Source: CAZJYC01 sp964550165
GTDB lineage: Bacteria; Acidobacteriota; Aminicenantia; Aminicenantales; Aminicenantaceae
Assembly: GCA_964550165.1 (NCBI GenBank)
Contig: CAZJYC010000031.1
Span: 1-27,809, forward strand
DNA length: 27,809 bases
Reading direction: 5' to 3'
Part shown: piece after piece, positions 16,901 through 23,551 of the stretch
Position numbering within the stretch: position 1 is the stretch's first letter
Layout: each line of letters opens with the position of its first letter
Position numbers and translations under genes: made by a program
The notes under the pieces: model-generated
What the model saw: the letters and a program-made list of their open reading frames with translations, nothing else
Told to the model about the DNA's origin: nothing
The model's database searches: none

Positions 16901-17258
16901 CGCGGACAATGTCTGGCCCGGGATGCCAGGTCAGCCGCTTGGGAACTCCTCCTTCAGCAGGAACCAGATAAACATCCATGTTGCCGTCGTACTGCCCGCT
17001 GAAAGCGACGAATTTTCCATCCGGCGAAAAAACGGGATTGGTTTCCTCGCCCTGAGCGGTGGTCAGCCGCCGGACTCCATTGCCGTTAACATCAGCCACC
17101 CAGAGGTCACCAGCATAAGCAAAGGCAATGTGAGCCTTGCTCATGGCCGGCTGACTGAGAAGCTTTGTATCTTTAATATCCACTCCAGCAGAGAGAAACA
17201 TGGGAAAGGCAATGGCCAGCGCCAGAGTTAAGACCACGAAGTAAAAGCTTTTTTTCAT
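13995..17258 (-). CDS. Tricorn-like S41 protease with N-terminal beta-propeller, exported
   Basis: This 1087-residue periplasmic protease begins with a signal peptide (residues 5-24). TolB/WD40-like propeller repeats follow (NPVFSPDGKFVAFSG, SPVWSPDGKSIAYFSD, APIWSPDSQKISFAD and more). A lysine/glutamate-rich linker, a second beta region, a PDZ-like domain (ending near ITVGPNPDGTESR) and the C-terminal S41 core complete the protein. Catalytic candidates match archaeal tricorn in spacing: His753/754 (AVGHHRVGG), nucleophile Ser976 (DETAGSGGD) and Glu1033 (WVVENVGVPPD). The closing PADVIAGKDPQLEKA is the usual tricorn-homologue tail. It should trim peptides outside the cytosol. AAGGAGG lies shortly before the ATG. 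It heads the operon with two amino-acid oxidoreductases. Confidence 0.92.
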   Translation of the reverse strand: MKKSFYFVVLTLALAIAFPMFLSAGVDIKDTKLLSQPAMSKAHIAFAYAGDLWVADVNGNGVRRLTTAQGEETNPVFSPDGKFVAFSGQYDGNMDVYLVPAEGGVPKRLTWHPGPDIVRGFTPDGSAVLFISPRTVYTGRYTQLFTVPLEGGFPASLKIPHAYKATYSPDGKRIAYTPLSEAFLQWKHYRGGRVSTIWLLDFKDYSAEKIPQPEGRSNDTDPMWIGEKIYFRSDRNGEFNLFSFDLKSKKIEQLTFHKDFPILDASAGGGKIIYEQAGYIHIFDPQQKKSEKLTIGVASDLVEVRPRYVKGSRYIRDGSISPSGARAVFEFRGEIVTVPAEKGDARNLTNTQGIHERSPVWSPDGKSIAYFSDAGGEYELHVVSQDGKGEARKFKIQGAGFYDAPIWSPDSQKISFADNAWTLYWIDLKTGAMKKIESEFLYGPMRIMAVNSVWSPDSKWIAFTLNTAAYIQKVYVYSLEKDKSYEITDGMSDVSDPVFDEGGKYLYFFASTDAGPVKQWFDMSNADMNMTRALYLTVLRKGIPSPLAKESDEEKGEEKKEKPEKKEAKASEPFSIDLEGINYRILTLPIPEGSYWNLQAGKEGEIYYIEAPSESRGPFGRETKLHKYDINSRKDEVILTGVNSYVVSADKKKILYVSGNAWFIAPLGAQIKPGQGKLNTDAIEILIDPRIEWQQIFHEAWRINRDYFYATNMHGADWKAMREKYAAFLPHLSCRSDLNRVIQWMCSELAVGHHRVGGGDTVDEPKSVPGGLLGADYVIENGRYRFKKVYGGLNWNPELRSPLTEPGVEVKEGEYLLEVQGKELRPPMNLYSLFENTAEKIIEITVGPNPDGTESRAVLVVPIRSETALRNRDWVEGNLKKVDEATQGRVAYVYVPNTSTLGHTYFKRYFFPQVDKEAIIVDERFNGGGLVADYYIDLLRRPFICYWHMRYGADLKTPGASIQGPKVMIIDETAGSGGDLLPWMFRKLGLGKLIGKRTWGGLVGTLGFPALMDGGYVTAPNLAIWTEDGWVVENVGVPPDIEVEQMPADVIAGKDPQLEKAIEVVMDELKKNPPGKLKRPPYPVRVK

Positions 17259-17381
17259 AAAAAACCTCCTTCTCTAAAAAAATCGGGCTTTAGCCTTTTA
17301 TAAAAAAGCCTCGCAGCTTTAGTAAATATGGATAGACAAAATGAAAGGAAACCGGAATAAAAAGCTTGAATCTTCTTCTGG

Positions 17382-17406
17382 CTGAATTCATTCTTTCAGA
17401 ATTCAG
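17382..17406. repeat. Inverted repeat, possible operator
   Basis: CTGAATTC (17382-17389) and GAATTCAG (17399-17406) are perfect reverse complements, nine bases apart. Each half also contains the same GAATTC, so the site reads as both a direct and an inverted repeat. It lies in the shared control region of two divergent genes. A regulator site is possible but not shown. Confidence 0.4.
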
Positions 17407-17474
17407 AACAAACAGTTTTGCTCCATTCATATATCACGGAAACATCGATATGTCAAAAAAAGAGAATCTCCTGT

Positions 17475-17509
17475 CAGCATTTCCAATCACAGAATTGGAA
17501 ATCTTGCTG
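17475..17509. repeat. Interrupted 13-bp inverted repeat upstream of the RidA promoter
   Basis: CAGCA plus TTTCCAAT (17475-17487) pairs with ATTGGAAA (17494-17501) and TGCTG (17505-17509), with a six-base loop and a three-base bulge. The position about 15 bases before the proposed -35 box fits an activator or repressor site. It is too far from any stop codon to be an obvious terminator. Confidence 0.45.
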
Positions 17510-17521
17510 TTCCATTGCATT

Positions 17522-17550
17522 TTGTTGGTGGAATATCGAGTCCGTATATT
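17522..17550 (+). promoter_or_regulatory. Putative RidA promoter
   Basis: TTGTTG (17522-17527) and TATATT (17545-17550) are 17 bases apart. The predicted leader is about 90 bases and ends in AAGGAG, eight bases before the ATG at 17650. Called by eye. Confidence 0.35.
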
Positions 17551-17649
17551 ATAGAATAAGCGGTGATCAAGTTAAATAATGAAGAAGAGTTTAATATTTA
17601 CCGGCAAAAATAAAACGATACAAACAAATTTTTTTAAGGAGAGCGCGAG

Positions 17650-18111
17650 ATGAAAAGAAGAGCAGTTCTGCTCACCTTGGGCAGCTTGACCTTCCTGAGT
17701 CAAAATTTATTCGCAAAACGGAGGAAAAAAGTCATGAAAAATGAAATCAAAACAGATAAAGCTCCGAAGGCTATCGGTCCCTATTCCCAGGGCATCGAAA
17801 TCAGCGGCGTTGTCTTTGCTTCCGGGCAGATCCCGATTGACCCTTCGACCGGGGAGCTGAACACAGGAACGATTGAGGAGCAGACACGCCTTGCCCTGAA
17901 TAATCTCAAAGCAGTCCTTGAGGCTGCGGGCAGTTCTCTAGATAAGGCTGTCAAGTGCACGGTTTTCCTCCAGGACATGAATGATTTCAGTCGGATGAAT
18001 GCCGTCTATTCCGAATTTTTCAAGCCTCCCTACCCTGCCCGGGCAGCAGTTCAGGTGGCCCGCCTCCCCAAGGATGTCAAGGTCGAGATCGAAGCCATCG
18101 CTTTTCGATAA
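17650..18111 (+). CDS. ridA: RidA/YjgF family enamine/imine deaminase with signal-like N-terminal extension
   Basis: RidA hydrolyses reactive 2-aminoacrylate and related enamines/imines released by PLP dehydratases and oxidases. The core (residues 29-153) has family marks AIGPYSQG (Tyr45), FASGQIPIDP, the catalytic Arg131 in YPARAAVQVARLPKDVKVEIEAIA and Glu148. Unlike the usual ~125-residue proteins, 28 residues precede the core: MKRR, a hydrophobic run AVLLTLGSLTFLSQNLFA, then KRRKK. This looks like a signal peptide or membrane anchor. AAGGAG lies eight bases before the ATG at 17650, and a second strong site lies before Met29 (17734), so a long exported and a short cytosolic form are both possible. 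It is divergent from the protease-oxidase operon. The family call is very safe. Confidence 0.93.
   Translation: MKRRAVLLTLGSLTFLSQNLFAKRRKKVMKNEIKTDKAPKAIGPYSQGIEISGVVFASGQIPIDPSTGELNTGTIEEQTRLALNNLKAVLEAAGSSLDKAVKCTVFLQDMNDFSRMNAVYSEFFKPPYPARAAVQVARLPKDVKVEIEAIAFR
17720..17736 (+). promoter_or_regulatory. Internal ribosome binding site and second in-frame start in ridA
   Basis: GGAGG (17720-17724) is followed nine bases later by ATG (17734-17736), which encodes Met29, the first residue of the normal RidA fold (MKNEIKTDKAPKAIG). The arrangement is at least as good as that at the upstream ATG (17650), so it may drive a separate cytosolic form, or may be the only true start. Confidence 0.6.
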
Positions 18112-18146
18112 AAAATACAGAAAGAATATATCTTCAGACACAAATG

Positions 18147-18175
18147 ACCATAATTTCGGCCACTTAACCATAATT
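18147..18175. repeat. Helically phased direct repeat before the lipoprotein gene
   Basis: ACCATAATT occurs at 18147-18155 and again at 18167-18175, exactly 20 bases apart, about two DNA turns. Phased direct repeats often bind a dimeric regulator. A TTGAAC follows at 18177-18182, but no clear -10 box was found. Chance occurrence is possible in this A/T-rich 156-base gap. Confidence 0.35.
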
Positions 18176-18267
18176 CTTGAACAGATTATTCATTCAAATT
18201 CGATTGAAATAGAGCTTTCAAAGATCAATTGCTCTGGCGAGAACCGGCGGAACGACAGAAAGAGACG

Positions 18268-19455
18268 ATGAAAAAATTGTTTCTTCTTCTTTTGACAAGT
18301 CTCCTGCTCTATGCCTGCGCTTCAAAGCAGGAAAAACCTAGGCGAATTAAGGAAGACGGAATTGATGTTGTCCTCAACGGCCTTGCACCTTACCGTGAGG
18401 ATGAAAAAGCTGTCTCTTTGAGCTTGAAAGAAGAGTTTGCCATCGATACAGAAAAAGATTATCTTGCCATAAAAGGCCTGACAGATATTTGGCATTTTGA
18501 TATCGACTCCGAAGCGAGCGTTTACATTTTGAGCTATATCATCAGAGATTACGCTATTTTTAAATTTGACAAAAACGGAAATTTTGTTGCTGCCTTTGGC
18601 CCCAAGGGTGAGGGGCCAGATGAACTCCAGAGGCCTATATCTTTAAGAATCAACAATCGGGATGAAATTTTTGTGATAGACTCCGGAAAGAGGAAGCTTC
18701 TCCTATTCCGCAAGGATGGAAGCTTGATTCAAGAGATACCTTTCAGTGAAATCGGCAGAAAAGAATCGGCCCTTGTCTCAAACGTTATCGATGTCGTTCC
18801 TCTTGAGGATGGAAATTATCTCGTTCAAAAGATGATGGAGTACGACAGCTTCAGCGAGTATGAGGTTCAGCTTCCTCTGGTGCTGTGCGATTCGGAATTT
18901 AAGGAAACGAAAGAGCTCGACCGGCAAAAAGTTCCCAACTTCAACACACCTGTCCGCGTCAAAGGCATCTTCCCCATCTTCACCTGGGGTGTTTCTGATG
19001 GAAAAATATTCGTTGGGGATGATGAGAAAGGCTATGCCATCAGGATGTACGATCTGAAAGGAAATTTAGCAAGAGAAATCAGGAAGAAGTATAAGCCTGT
19101 CAAAATTCCTGCAGGGCACAAACGAAAAGTCCTTGAGCTATTTAAGCCTTACAGCGAAAAAATCTACTTTCCAAGACACTGGCCGGCCTTCCGGTATCTC
19201 TTCGCCGACGATCAGGGAAGGCTTTTTGTTATGACCTTTGAGCAGGGCAAAAATCCCGGAGAATACATCTATGATGTCTTCAATGCTGACGGCATCCTTA
19301 CCGCAAGAACCAGCCTGGGAAACTACGGTTATTCAGAATATATCAGAGATGAAATGCCGCTTGAAGCAAAGGCCAAAAACGGTCGCATTTATTGTACCAG
19401 AGAAAAGCCAAGCGGCTTCAAAGAACTTGCGGTCTATAAAATGATATGGGAATGA
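18268..19455 (+). CDS. Lipoprotein, 6-bladed beta-propeller family
   Basis: This 395-residue protein starts with MKKLFLLLLTSLLLYAC, a type II signal with lipobox cysteine at residue 17. Propeller-like repeats follow: DIDSEASVYILSY, AIFKFDKNGNFVAAFGPKGEGPDELQRP, NRDEIFVIDSGKRKLLLFRKDGSLIQEI, later IRMYDLKGNLAREI and DDQGRLFVMTFEQ. The FDKNGNFVAAFG/KGEGPDELQ pattern is typical of the NHL-like 6-bladed propeller lipoproteins numerous in Bacteroidetes and Aminicenantes-type genomes; their ligands are mostly unknown. The start is the ATG at 18268 rather than 18229, because only this gives a signal peptide. It lies downstream of ridA with a 156-base gap holding a phased repeat. Confidence 0.8.
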   Translation: MKKLFLLLLTSLLLYACASKQEKPRRIKEDGIDVVLNGLAPYREDEKAVSLSLKEEFAIDTEKDYLAIKGLTDIWHFDIDSEASVYILSYIIRDYAIFKFDKNGNFVAAFGPKGEGPDELQRPISLRINNRDEIFVIDSGKRKLLLFRKDGSLIQEIPFSEIGRKESALVSNVIDVVPLEDGNYLVQKMMEYDSFSEYEVQLPLVLCDSEFKETKELDRQKVPNFNTPVRVKGIFPIFTWGVSDGKIFVGDDEKGYAIRMYDLKGNLAREIRKKYKPVKIPAGHKRKVLELFKPYSEKIYFPRHWPAFRYLFADDQGRLFVMTFEQGKNPGEYIYDVFNADGILTARTSLGNYGYSEYIRDEMPLEAKAKNGRIYCTREKPSGFKELAVYKMIWE

Positions 19456-19501
19456 CAGCATGCTTTTTTCCGGTACAAAATTGAGGTAACATAGTTTTGC
19501 C

Positions 19502-19720
19502 ATGCCGATTTACGAGTTCATCTGCAAGACGTGCGGAAAGCACTTTGAATGCCTTGTTGCCATAGGAAAAGAGAAATCCGTCTGCTGCACCACCTGCGGC
19601 AGCAAAGACATCCAAAAGATTTTCTCTTCCTTTGGAATCGGAGGCGGAACGAGCCGGCTTAAGACTTCCTCCTCTGCCTGCAAGACTTGCACTGCCACCT
19701 CCTGCAACACGTGCAAATAA
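19502..19720 (+). CDS. FmdB-type zinc-ribbon protein
   Basis: This 72-residue protein opens with the FmdB signature MPIYEFICKTCGKHFE. A zinc ribbon is formed by Cys8/Cys11 and Cys29/Cys32 (CTTCGSKDIQKIFSSFG). The C-terminus carries a second pair of CxxC motifs (Cys60/63 and 68/71, CKTCTATSCNTCK) after a serine-rich linker, so eight cysteines could bind two metals. FmdB proteins are widespread, and a regulatory role has been proposed for some, but their function is poorly established. It lies 46 bases after the lipoprotein gene, with no convincing ribosome site next to the ATG, and is followed by the palindromic repeat. Confidence 0.85.
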   Translation: MPIYEFICKTCGKHFECLVAIGKEKSVCCTTCGSKDIQKIFSSFGIGGGTSRLKTSSSACKTCTATSCNTCK

Positions 19721-19755
19721 ATTTTTATAGCTCTCTTCAATAATATCCGCGTGGA

Positions 19756-19934
19756 AACATCTTTTTTTCCGTGAAGGCATAAGATGATAAAAGCCAACTC
19801 TAACAGTGCTGGTTTCCATCCCTCCTCGCCAAAGACCCTCCCACCCACCACCATGGGCTTCGGAGGGACGGAAACCAGCGCCTCCCTTCCTCACTCTATC
19901 AAATCTCTTTCTTCATCACGGAAAAAAAGATGCT
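19756..19934. repeat. Dispersed 180-bp palindromic element, module A, copy 2
   Basis: A perfect 17-bp terminal inverted repeat (19758-19774 with 19916-19932) and an inner pair (19808-19825 with 19862-19879, 17 of 18 Watson-Crick pairs) reproduce the architecture at 4465-4644. Relative to that copy, both partners of one terminal base pair have changed (19771 G with 19919 C, against A with T). Both inner wobble pairs are here A-T. It lies between the FmdB stop and the hyuA start. A long open frame runs through its right half into hyuA, which could mislead start-site calling. Confidence 0.88.
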
Positions 19935-19953
19935 CACTATCCCCTTCTATCCC

Positions 19954-19983
19954 TTGACTTCATTCCAGCCTTAAAGATAAATT
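19954..19983 (+). promoter_or_regulatory. Putative hyuA promoter giving a leaderless transcript
   Basis: TTGACT (19954-19959) and TAAATT (19978-19983) are 18 bases apart, starting 20 bases after the palindromic element. Transcription would begin at about 19990-19992, which is the hyuA ATG itself. That would explain why no ribosome site precedes hyuA. The -10 match is only four of six. Confidence 0.35.
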
Positions 19984-19991
19984 TACTGGCA

Positions 19992-21986
19992 ATGGCGAGC
20001 GAAGTCCGGATTGGAGTCGATACGGGCGGAACATTCACAGACTTTGTCATTTACCATGACGGAAAAATCGAGATAAGAAAAATTCCATCCACGCCCAAGA
20101 ATCCTTCGCTGGCCATCTTTGAGGGGATCAAAGAGCTGCTAGACCGCGCTCCTTTAGTCATCCACGGAACTACGGTCGCCACCAATTCCCTCCTCGAAAG
20201 AAAAGGAGGCCGGATCGCTCTCATCACCACCAAAGGCTTTGAGGATGTTCTGTTCATCGGCCGCCAGACAAGGCGCAAGCTTTACAGCCTCAGGGGCGAG
20301 ACGAGAGTTCCTCTTCTTCCGCGCCATCTTTGTTTTGGGATTGAGGAGAGGATCACAGCTTCCGGAAAGGTGGAAAAAAGCGTTTCGCTTCCCGAGCTTC
20401 AGCAAATCATCGCAAAAATCCTGAAATCCAAGTCAGAGGCTGTGGCCATTTCATTGATCAATTCCTATGCCAACTCCTCAAACGAAAAAATCATTTCCAT
20501 GGCGCTCGAAAGAAAAGGCCTAATGATGTCTGTCTCGAGCGTAATTCTGCCCGAGCACCGGGAATACGAGAGGACAGCCACAACCGCTGTCAACGCCTAC
20601 CTCATGCCTGTGATCAGCCGCTATCTGGAAAACTTAGAGAATAAAATGGAAAAGGCCGAACTGCGCATCATGCAATCCAACGAAGGATACATTTCTCCAG
20701 CCAAGGCAAAGTCAGAGCCGATAAGGACAGCCCTTTCAGGCCCTTCGGGAGGCGTTGTCGGAGCTTCCGAGCTGGCAAAAGCAGCAGGTTTCAAGCGGAT
20801 CATCACCTTTGATATGGGCGGGACATCCTCGGATGTCTCCCTGATTGACGGCAAGATCCGGTGGACAAATGAAAGCATCATCGGAGAATTTCCGGTCAGA
20901 ATCCCGATGATCGATATTCATTCGGTCGGAGCAGGAGGCGGCTCGATCGCCTATATGGATAAGGGCGGATCGCTCAGGGTTGGACCTCAAAGCGCTGGTG
21001 CAGACCCTGGACCGGCCTGTTATGGCCGCGGGAATCTGCCGACTGTCACGGATGCCAATCTGGCTCTCGGAAGGCTCGTTCCCGAATTCTTCCTCGGCGG
21101 CAAGATGAGAATCTTCCCTCAAAAGAGCGTCGCGGTGCTGGAAATGCTGGCAAAAAAAATTAAAAAATCGATGCTGGAGACGGCTTCAGGAATCATCGAA
21201 ATCGCCAACGCCAACATGGAGAAAGCCATCCGAGTTATCTCCATCGAACGCGGCTTTGACCCCAGAAATTTCGCCCTTTTCTCCTTTGGCGGAGCAGGAG
21301 GCATGCATGCTGTAGACATCGCCTCCCGCCTCAAAATGCCCAAAGTCATCGTTCCCAAGAATGCCGGTGTCCTCTCTGCCTTTGGCCTGCTCCTGGCCGA
21401 CTCCATCAAGGACTACTCCAGGTCCATCCTGCAAATAGCCGAAAAAACTAGCCGGGAGGAACTGGAAAGACATTTTGCTCAACTGAGAGAAAAGAGCCTT
21501 AAGGATATGGAGAAGGATGGCTTCACCAAGGAGGAAGTCCGGGTCTTTTCGTTCCTCGACCTCAGATATTTAGGCCAATCCTATGAAATAACCATTCCTT
21601 TCAGAATCGAAGATTTTTCCGAATATTCTTTTATCGCCGACTTTAATCGGGCTCATAGAAGGCTCTATTCCTATCACCATCCCGACAGACCGGTGGAGAT
21701 TGTCAACATCCGTCTCAAGGCTGTGGGACCGGGCAAGAAAATCCGGTTGAAAAAGCTTCCCTTGAAAGATAAAAATCCCGGGAAGGCTCTCTTTAAAAAA
21801 CAGGTCCTCCATTACTGCAGAAAAACATATCGGGCATCAGTCTACAACTGGTCTCTGTTAAATCCCGGGAACCGGCTAAAAGGCCCGGCTCTCATTGTCG
21901 ATTCAGAATCAACGGCATTCCTCCCGCCCTCTTACAGGCTGGAAGTGGACGGCTTCCTGAATTTAATCATCGAGAAGGCTGGATAA
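19992..21986 (+). CDS. hyuA: Hydantoinase / 5-oxoprolinase subunit A
   Basis: This 664-residue ATP-dependent amidohydrolase subunit begins with the phosphate loop RIGVDTGGTFTDFVIY (ASKHA-type fold). VIHGTTVATNSLLERKGG, the hydantoinase_A core ALSGPSGGVVGASEL and ITFDMGGTSSDVSLIDG, and AGADPGPACYGRG follow. The C-terminal domain contains FDPRNFALFSFGGAGGMHA and PKNAGVLSAFGLLLAD. With HyuB it opens cyclic amides such as 5-oxoproline or N-methylhydantoin using ATP; acetone carboxylase subunits are related. The ATG at 19992 is chosen because homology begins there; the frame is open 62 codons further upstream, but that part is encoded by the repeat. Its TAA overlaps the hyuB ATG by one base. Substrate not determined. 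Confidence 0.92.
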   Translation: MASEVRIGVDTGGTFTDFVIYHDGKIEIRKIPSTPKNPSLAIFEGIKELLDRAPLVIHGTTVATNSLLERKGGRIALITTKGFEDVLFIGRQTRRKLYSLRGETRVPLLPRHLCFGIEERITASGKVEKSVSLPELQQIIAKILKSKSEAVAISLINSYANSSNEKIISMALERKGLMMSVSSVILPEHREYERTATTAVNAYLMPVISRYLENLENKMEKAELRIMQSNEGYISPAKAKSEPIRTALSGPSGGVVGASELAKAAGFKRIITFDMGGTSSDVSLIDGKIRWTNESIIGEFPVRIPMIDIHSVGAGGGSIAYMDKGGSLRVGPQSAGADPGPACYGRGNLPTVTDANLALGRLVPEFFLGGKMRIFPQKSVAVLEMLAKKIKKSMLETASGIIEIANANMEKAIRVISIERGFDPRNFALFSFGGAGGMHAVDIASRLKMPKVIVPKNAGVLSAFGLLLADSIKDYSRSILQIAEKTSREELERHFAQLREKSLKDMEKDGFTKEEVRVFSFLDLRYLGQSYEITIPFRIEDFSEYSFIADFNRAHRRLYSYHHPDRPVEIVNIRLKAVGPGKKIRLKKLPLKDKNPGKALFKKQVLHYCRKTYRASVYNWSLLNPGNRLKGPALIVDSESTAFLPPSYRLEVDGFLNLIIEKAG

Positions 21987-23551
21987 TGGCTAAATTCGAT
22001 CCTATCGAGCTTGAGCTCTTCAAGAACATTTTTGTCTCCATCTCTGAGGAAATGGGTGCCGTCCTGGGCCGAACAGCCCTCTCCCCTAATATCAAAGAGA
22101 GAAAAGATTTTTCCTGTGCCCTTTTCAACCCAAAAGGAGAGACTTTTGCCCAGGGCTCGCACATTCCTGTCCATCTCGGCGCCATGCCGCTTTCTGTTCA
22201 GGCAGCCCTTAAAGCCGTTGTCTTTGAAGCGGGAGATCTGGTCATTCTCAACGACCCTTTTCGCGGCGGAACCCATCTTCCGGATATCACGTGCATCTCC
22301 CCTGTTTTTGTCGGCAAGAACCTGGCTTTTTTCGTCGCTAACCGCGCCCATCACGCCGACGTGGGAGGGATGACTCCTGGCTCCATGCCCCTGGCGACAG
22401 AAATCTTCCAGGAAGGAGTCATCATCCCGCCTTTGAAGCTGGTCCAGAGAGGCAAATTGAACGGCGACCTCCTTGAGCTTATCCTGGCCAATGTCAGGAC
22501 TCCTGAAGAGCGGCACGGAGACCTCCTGGCTCAGATTGCCGCCAATGAGAAGGGGAAGCAGAGGCTGGAAGAAGTCATCAGAAAGTACGGGCTGGGAAAA
22601 ATTGTTCGCTACACTCAACTCATTCAATCTTATACGGAGAAGATTCTGAGGGAGACCATAAAAAATATTCCTGATGGAACCTATGTTTTCATGGATTATC
22701 TCGATGATGACGGAATAAAGGATGAGCCTGTCAAAATAGGTGTCGAGTTAACCATTCGGGGCGACGAAGCTCTGGTCGATTTCAGCGACTCATCGCGGCA
22801 GGTTGAGGGAAGTGTCAACGCCAATTTTGCCGTGACCTATTCCGCGGTTCTCTATGTTTTCCGCTGCCTGGTCGAGGAAGACATCCCCTTCAACACAGGC
22901 TTGATGCGGCCTTTAAAAATCAAAGTCCCCAAAGGCTCTGTCCTCAACGCTCAACCTCCGGCAGCCACGGCAGGAGGCAATGTGGAAACATCCCAGCGGA
23001 TCGTGGATGTCCTTCTCGGTGCTCTCGCGCAAGCCATAGCGGAGAAGATTCCGGCTGCAAGCCAGGGAACCATGAACAACGTTGCCTTCGGCGGCTATGA
23101 CCCTGCAAGAAAAAAGAGTTTTGCCTATTACGAAACTATTGGAGGCGGCATGGGCGCCAGCGCGGACAATCCTGGACTGAGCGGTGTCCACACCCACATG
23201 ACGAACTCTCTGAACACTCCTCTTGAGGCGCTTGAAAGCTACCTCCCGATAAGAATCAATCGTTACTGTCTGCAGCGAGGCTCAGGCGGAAGAGGAAAGA
23301 ACAAAGGAGGGGAAGGAATCATCCGCGAATACGAATTCTTGGTGCCCACGCAGGTCACTATCATTTCTGAGCGGCGGAAATTTCCACCTTTCGGGCTCCA
23401 TGGAGGCAAAAACGGGAAAAAAGGCGAAAATACGCTTATTTCCAGAGGCAGGGAGGTTCGTTTAAGCTCCAAAGCCAACATCAAAGTCCTTCCAGGAGAT
23501 GTGCTGCGCATCGAGACGCCAGGAGGCGGAGGCTATGGCCAAAAAACTTAG
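21986..23551 (+). CDS. hyuB: Hydantoinase / 5-oxoprolinase subunit B
   Basis: This 521-residue partner of HyuA has the usual length for a stand-alone HyuB. Signatures include the start DPIELELFKNIFVSISEEMG, GDLVILNDPFRGGTHLPD, FFVANRAHHADVGG (metal-ligand-like His and Asp), GSVNANFAVTYSAV, TAGGNVETSQRIVDV and the closing GGRGKNKGGEG and TPGGGGYG. The start overlaps the hyuA stop (TAATG), a strong sign of coupled translation and a stable complex. The 3' end overlaps the Nramp-like gene by 17 bases; the codons for the terminal glycine run supply GGAGG for that next gene. Cytosolic. The pair is more likely a general 5-oxoprolinase/hydantoinase than acetone carboxylase, since the gamma subunit is absent. 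Confidence 0.92.
   Translation: MAKFDPIELELFKNIFVSISEEMGAVLGRTALSPNIKERKDFSCALFNPKGETFAQGSHIPVHLGAMPLSVQAALKAVVFEAGDLVILNDPFRGGTHLPDITCISPVFVGKNLAFFVANRAHHADVGGMTPGSMPLATEIFQEGVIIPPLKLVQRGKLNGDLLELILANVRTPEERHGDLLAQIAANEKGKQRLEEVIRKYGLGKIVRYTQLIQSYTEKILRETIKNIPDGTYVFMDYLDDDGIKDEPVKIGVELTIRGDEALVDFSDSSRQVEGSVNANFAVTYSAVLYVFRCLVEEDIPFNTGLMRPLKIKVPKGSVLNAQPPAATAGGNVETSQRIVDVLLGALAQAIAEKIPAASQGTMNNVAFGGYDPARKKSFAYYETIGGGMGASADNPGLSGVHTHMTNSLNTPLEALESYLPIRINRYCLQRGSGGRGKNKGGEGIIREYEFLVPTQVTIISERRKFPPFGLHGGKNGKKGENTLISRGREVRLSSKANIKVLPGDVLRIETPGGGGYGQKT

Larger units (their letters stand above)
17259..17649. other. 391-base divergent intergenic region
   Basis: This A/T-rich gap separates the divergent S41 protease and RidA genes. 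It holds two inverted repeats (listed separately), a plausible RidA promoter at 17522-17550 and AAGGAG just before the RidA start. A 62-codon frame at 17366-17554 runs through both inverted repeats, lacks a ribosome site and resembles nothing known, so it is not called as a gene. A clear promoter for the protease gene was not found. Confidence 0.6.

Noticed and set aside
17366..17554. 62-codon frame in the divergent gap
   Set aside because: No ribosome site, overlaps two inverted repeats and the likely RidA promoter, and resembles no known protein.
21932..22627. 231-codon frame antisense to hyuB
   Set aside because: Antisense shadow of a well-supported coding region.
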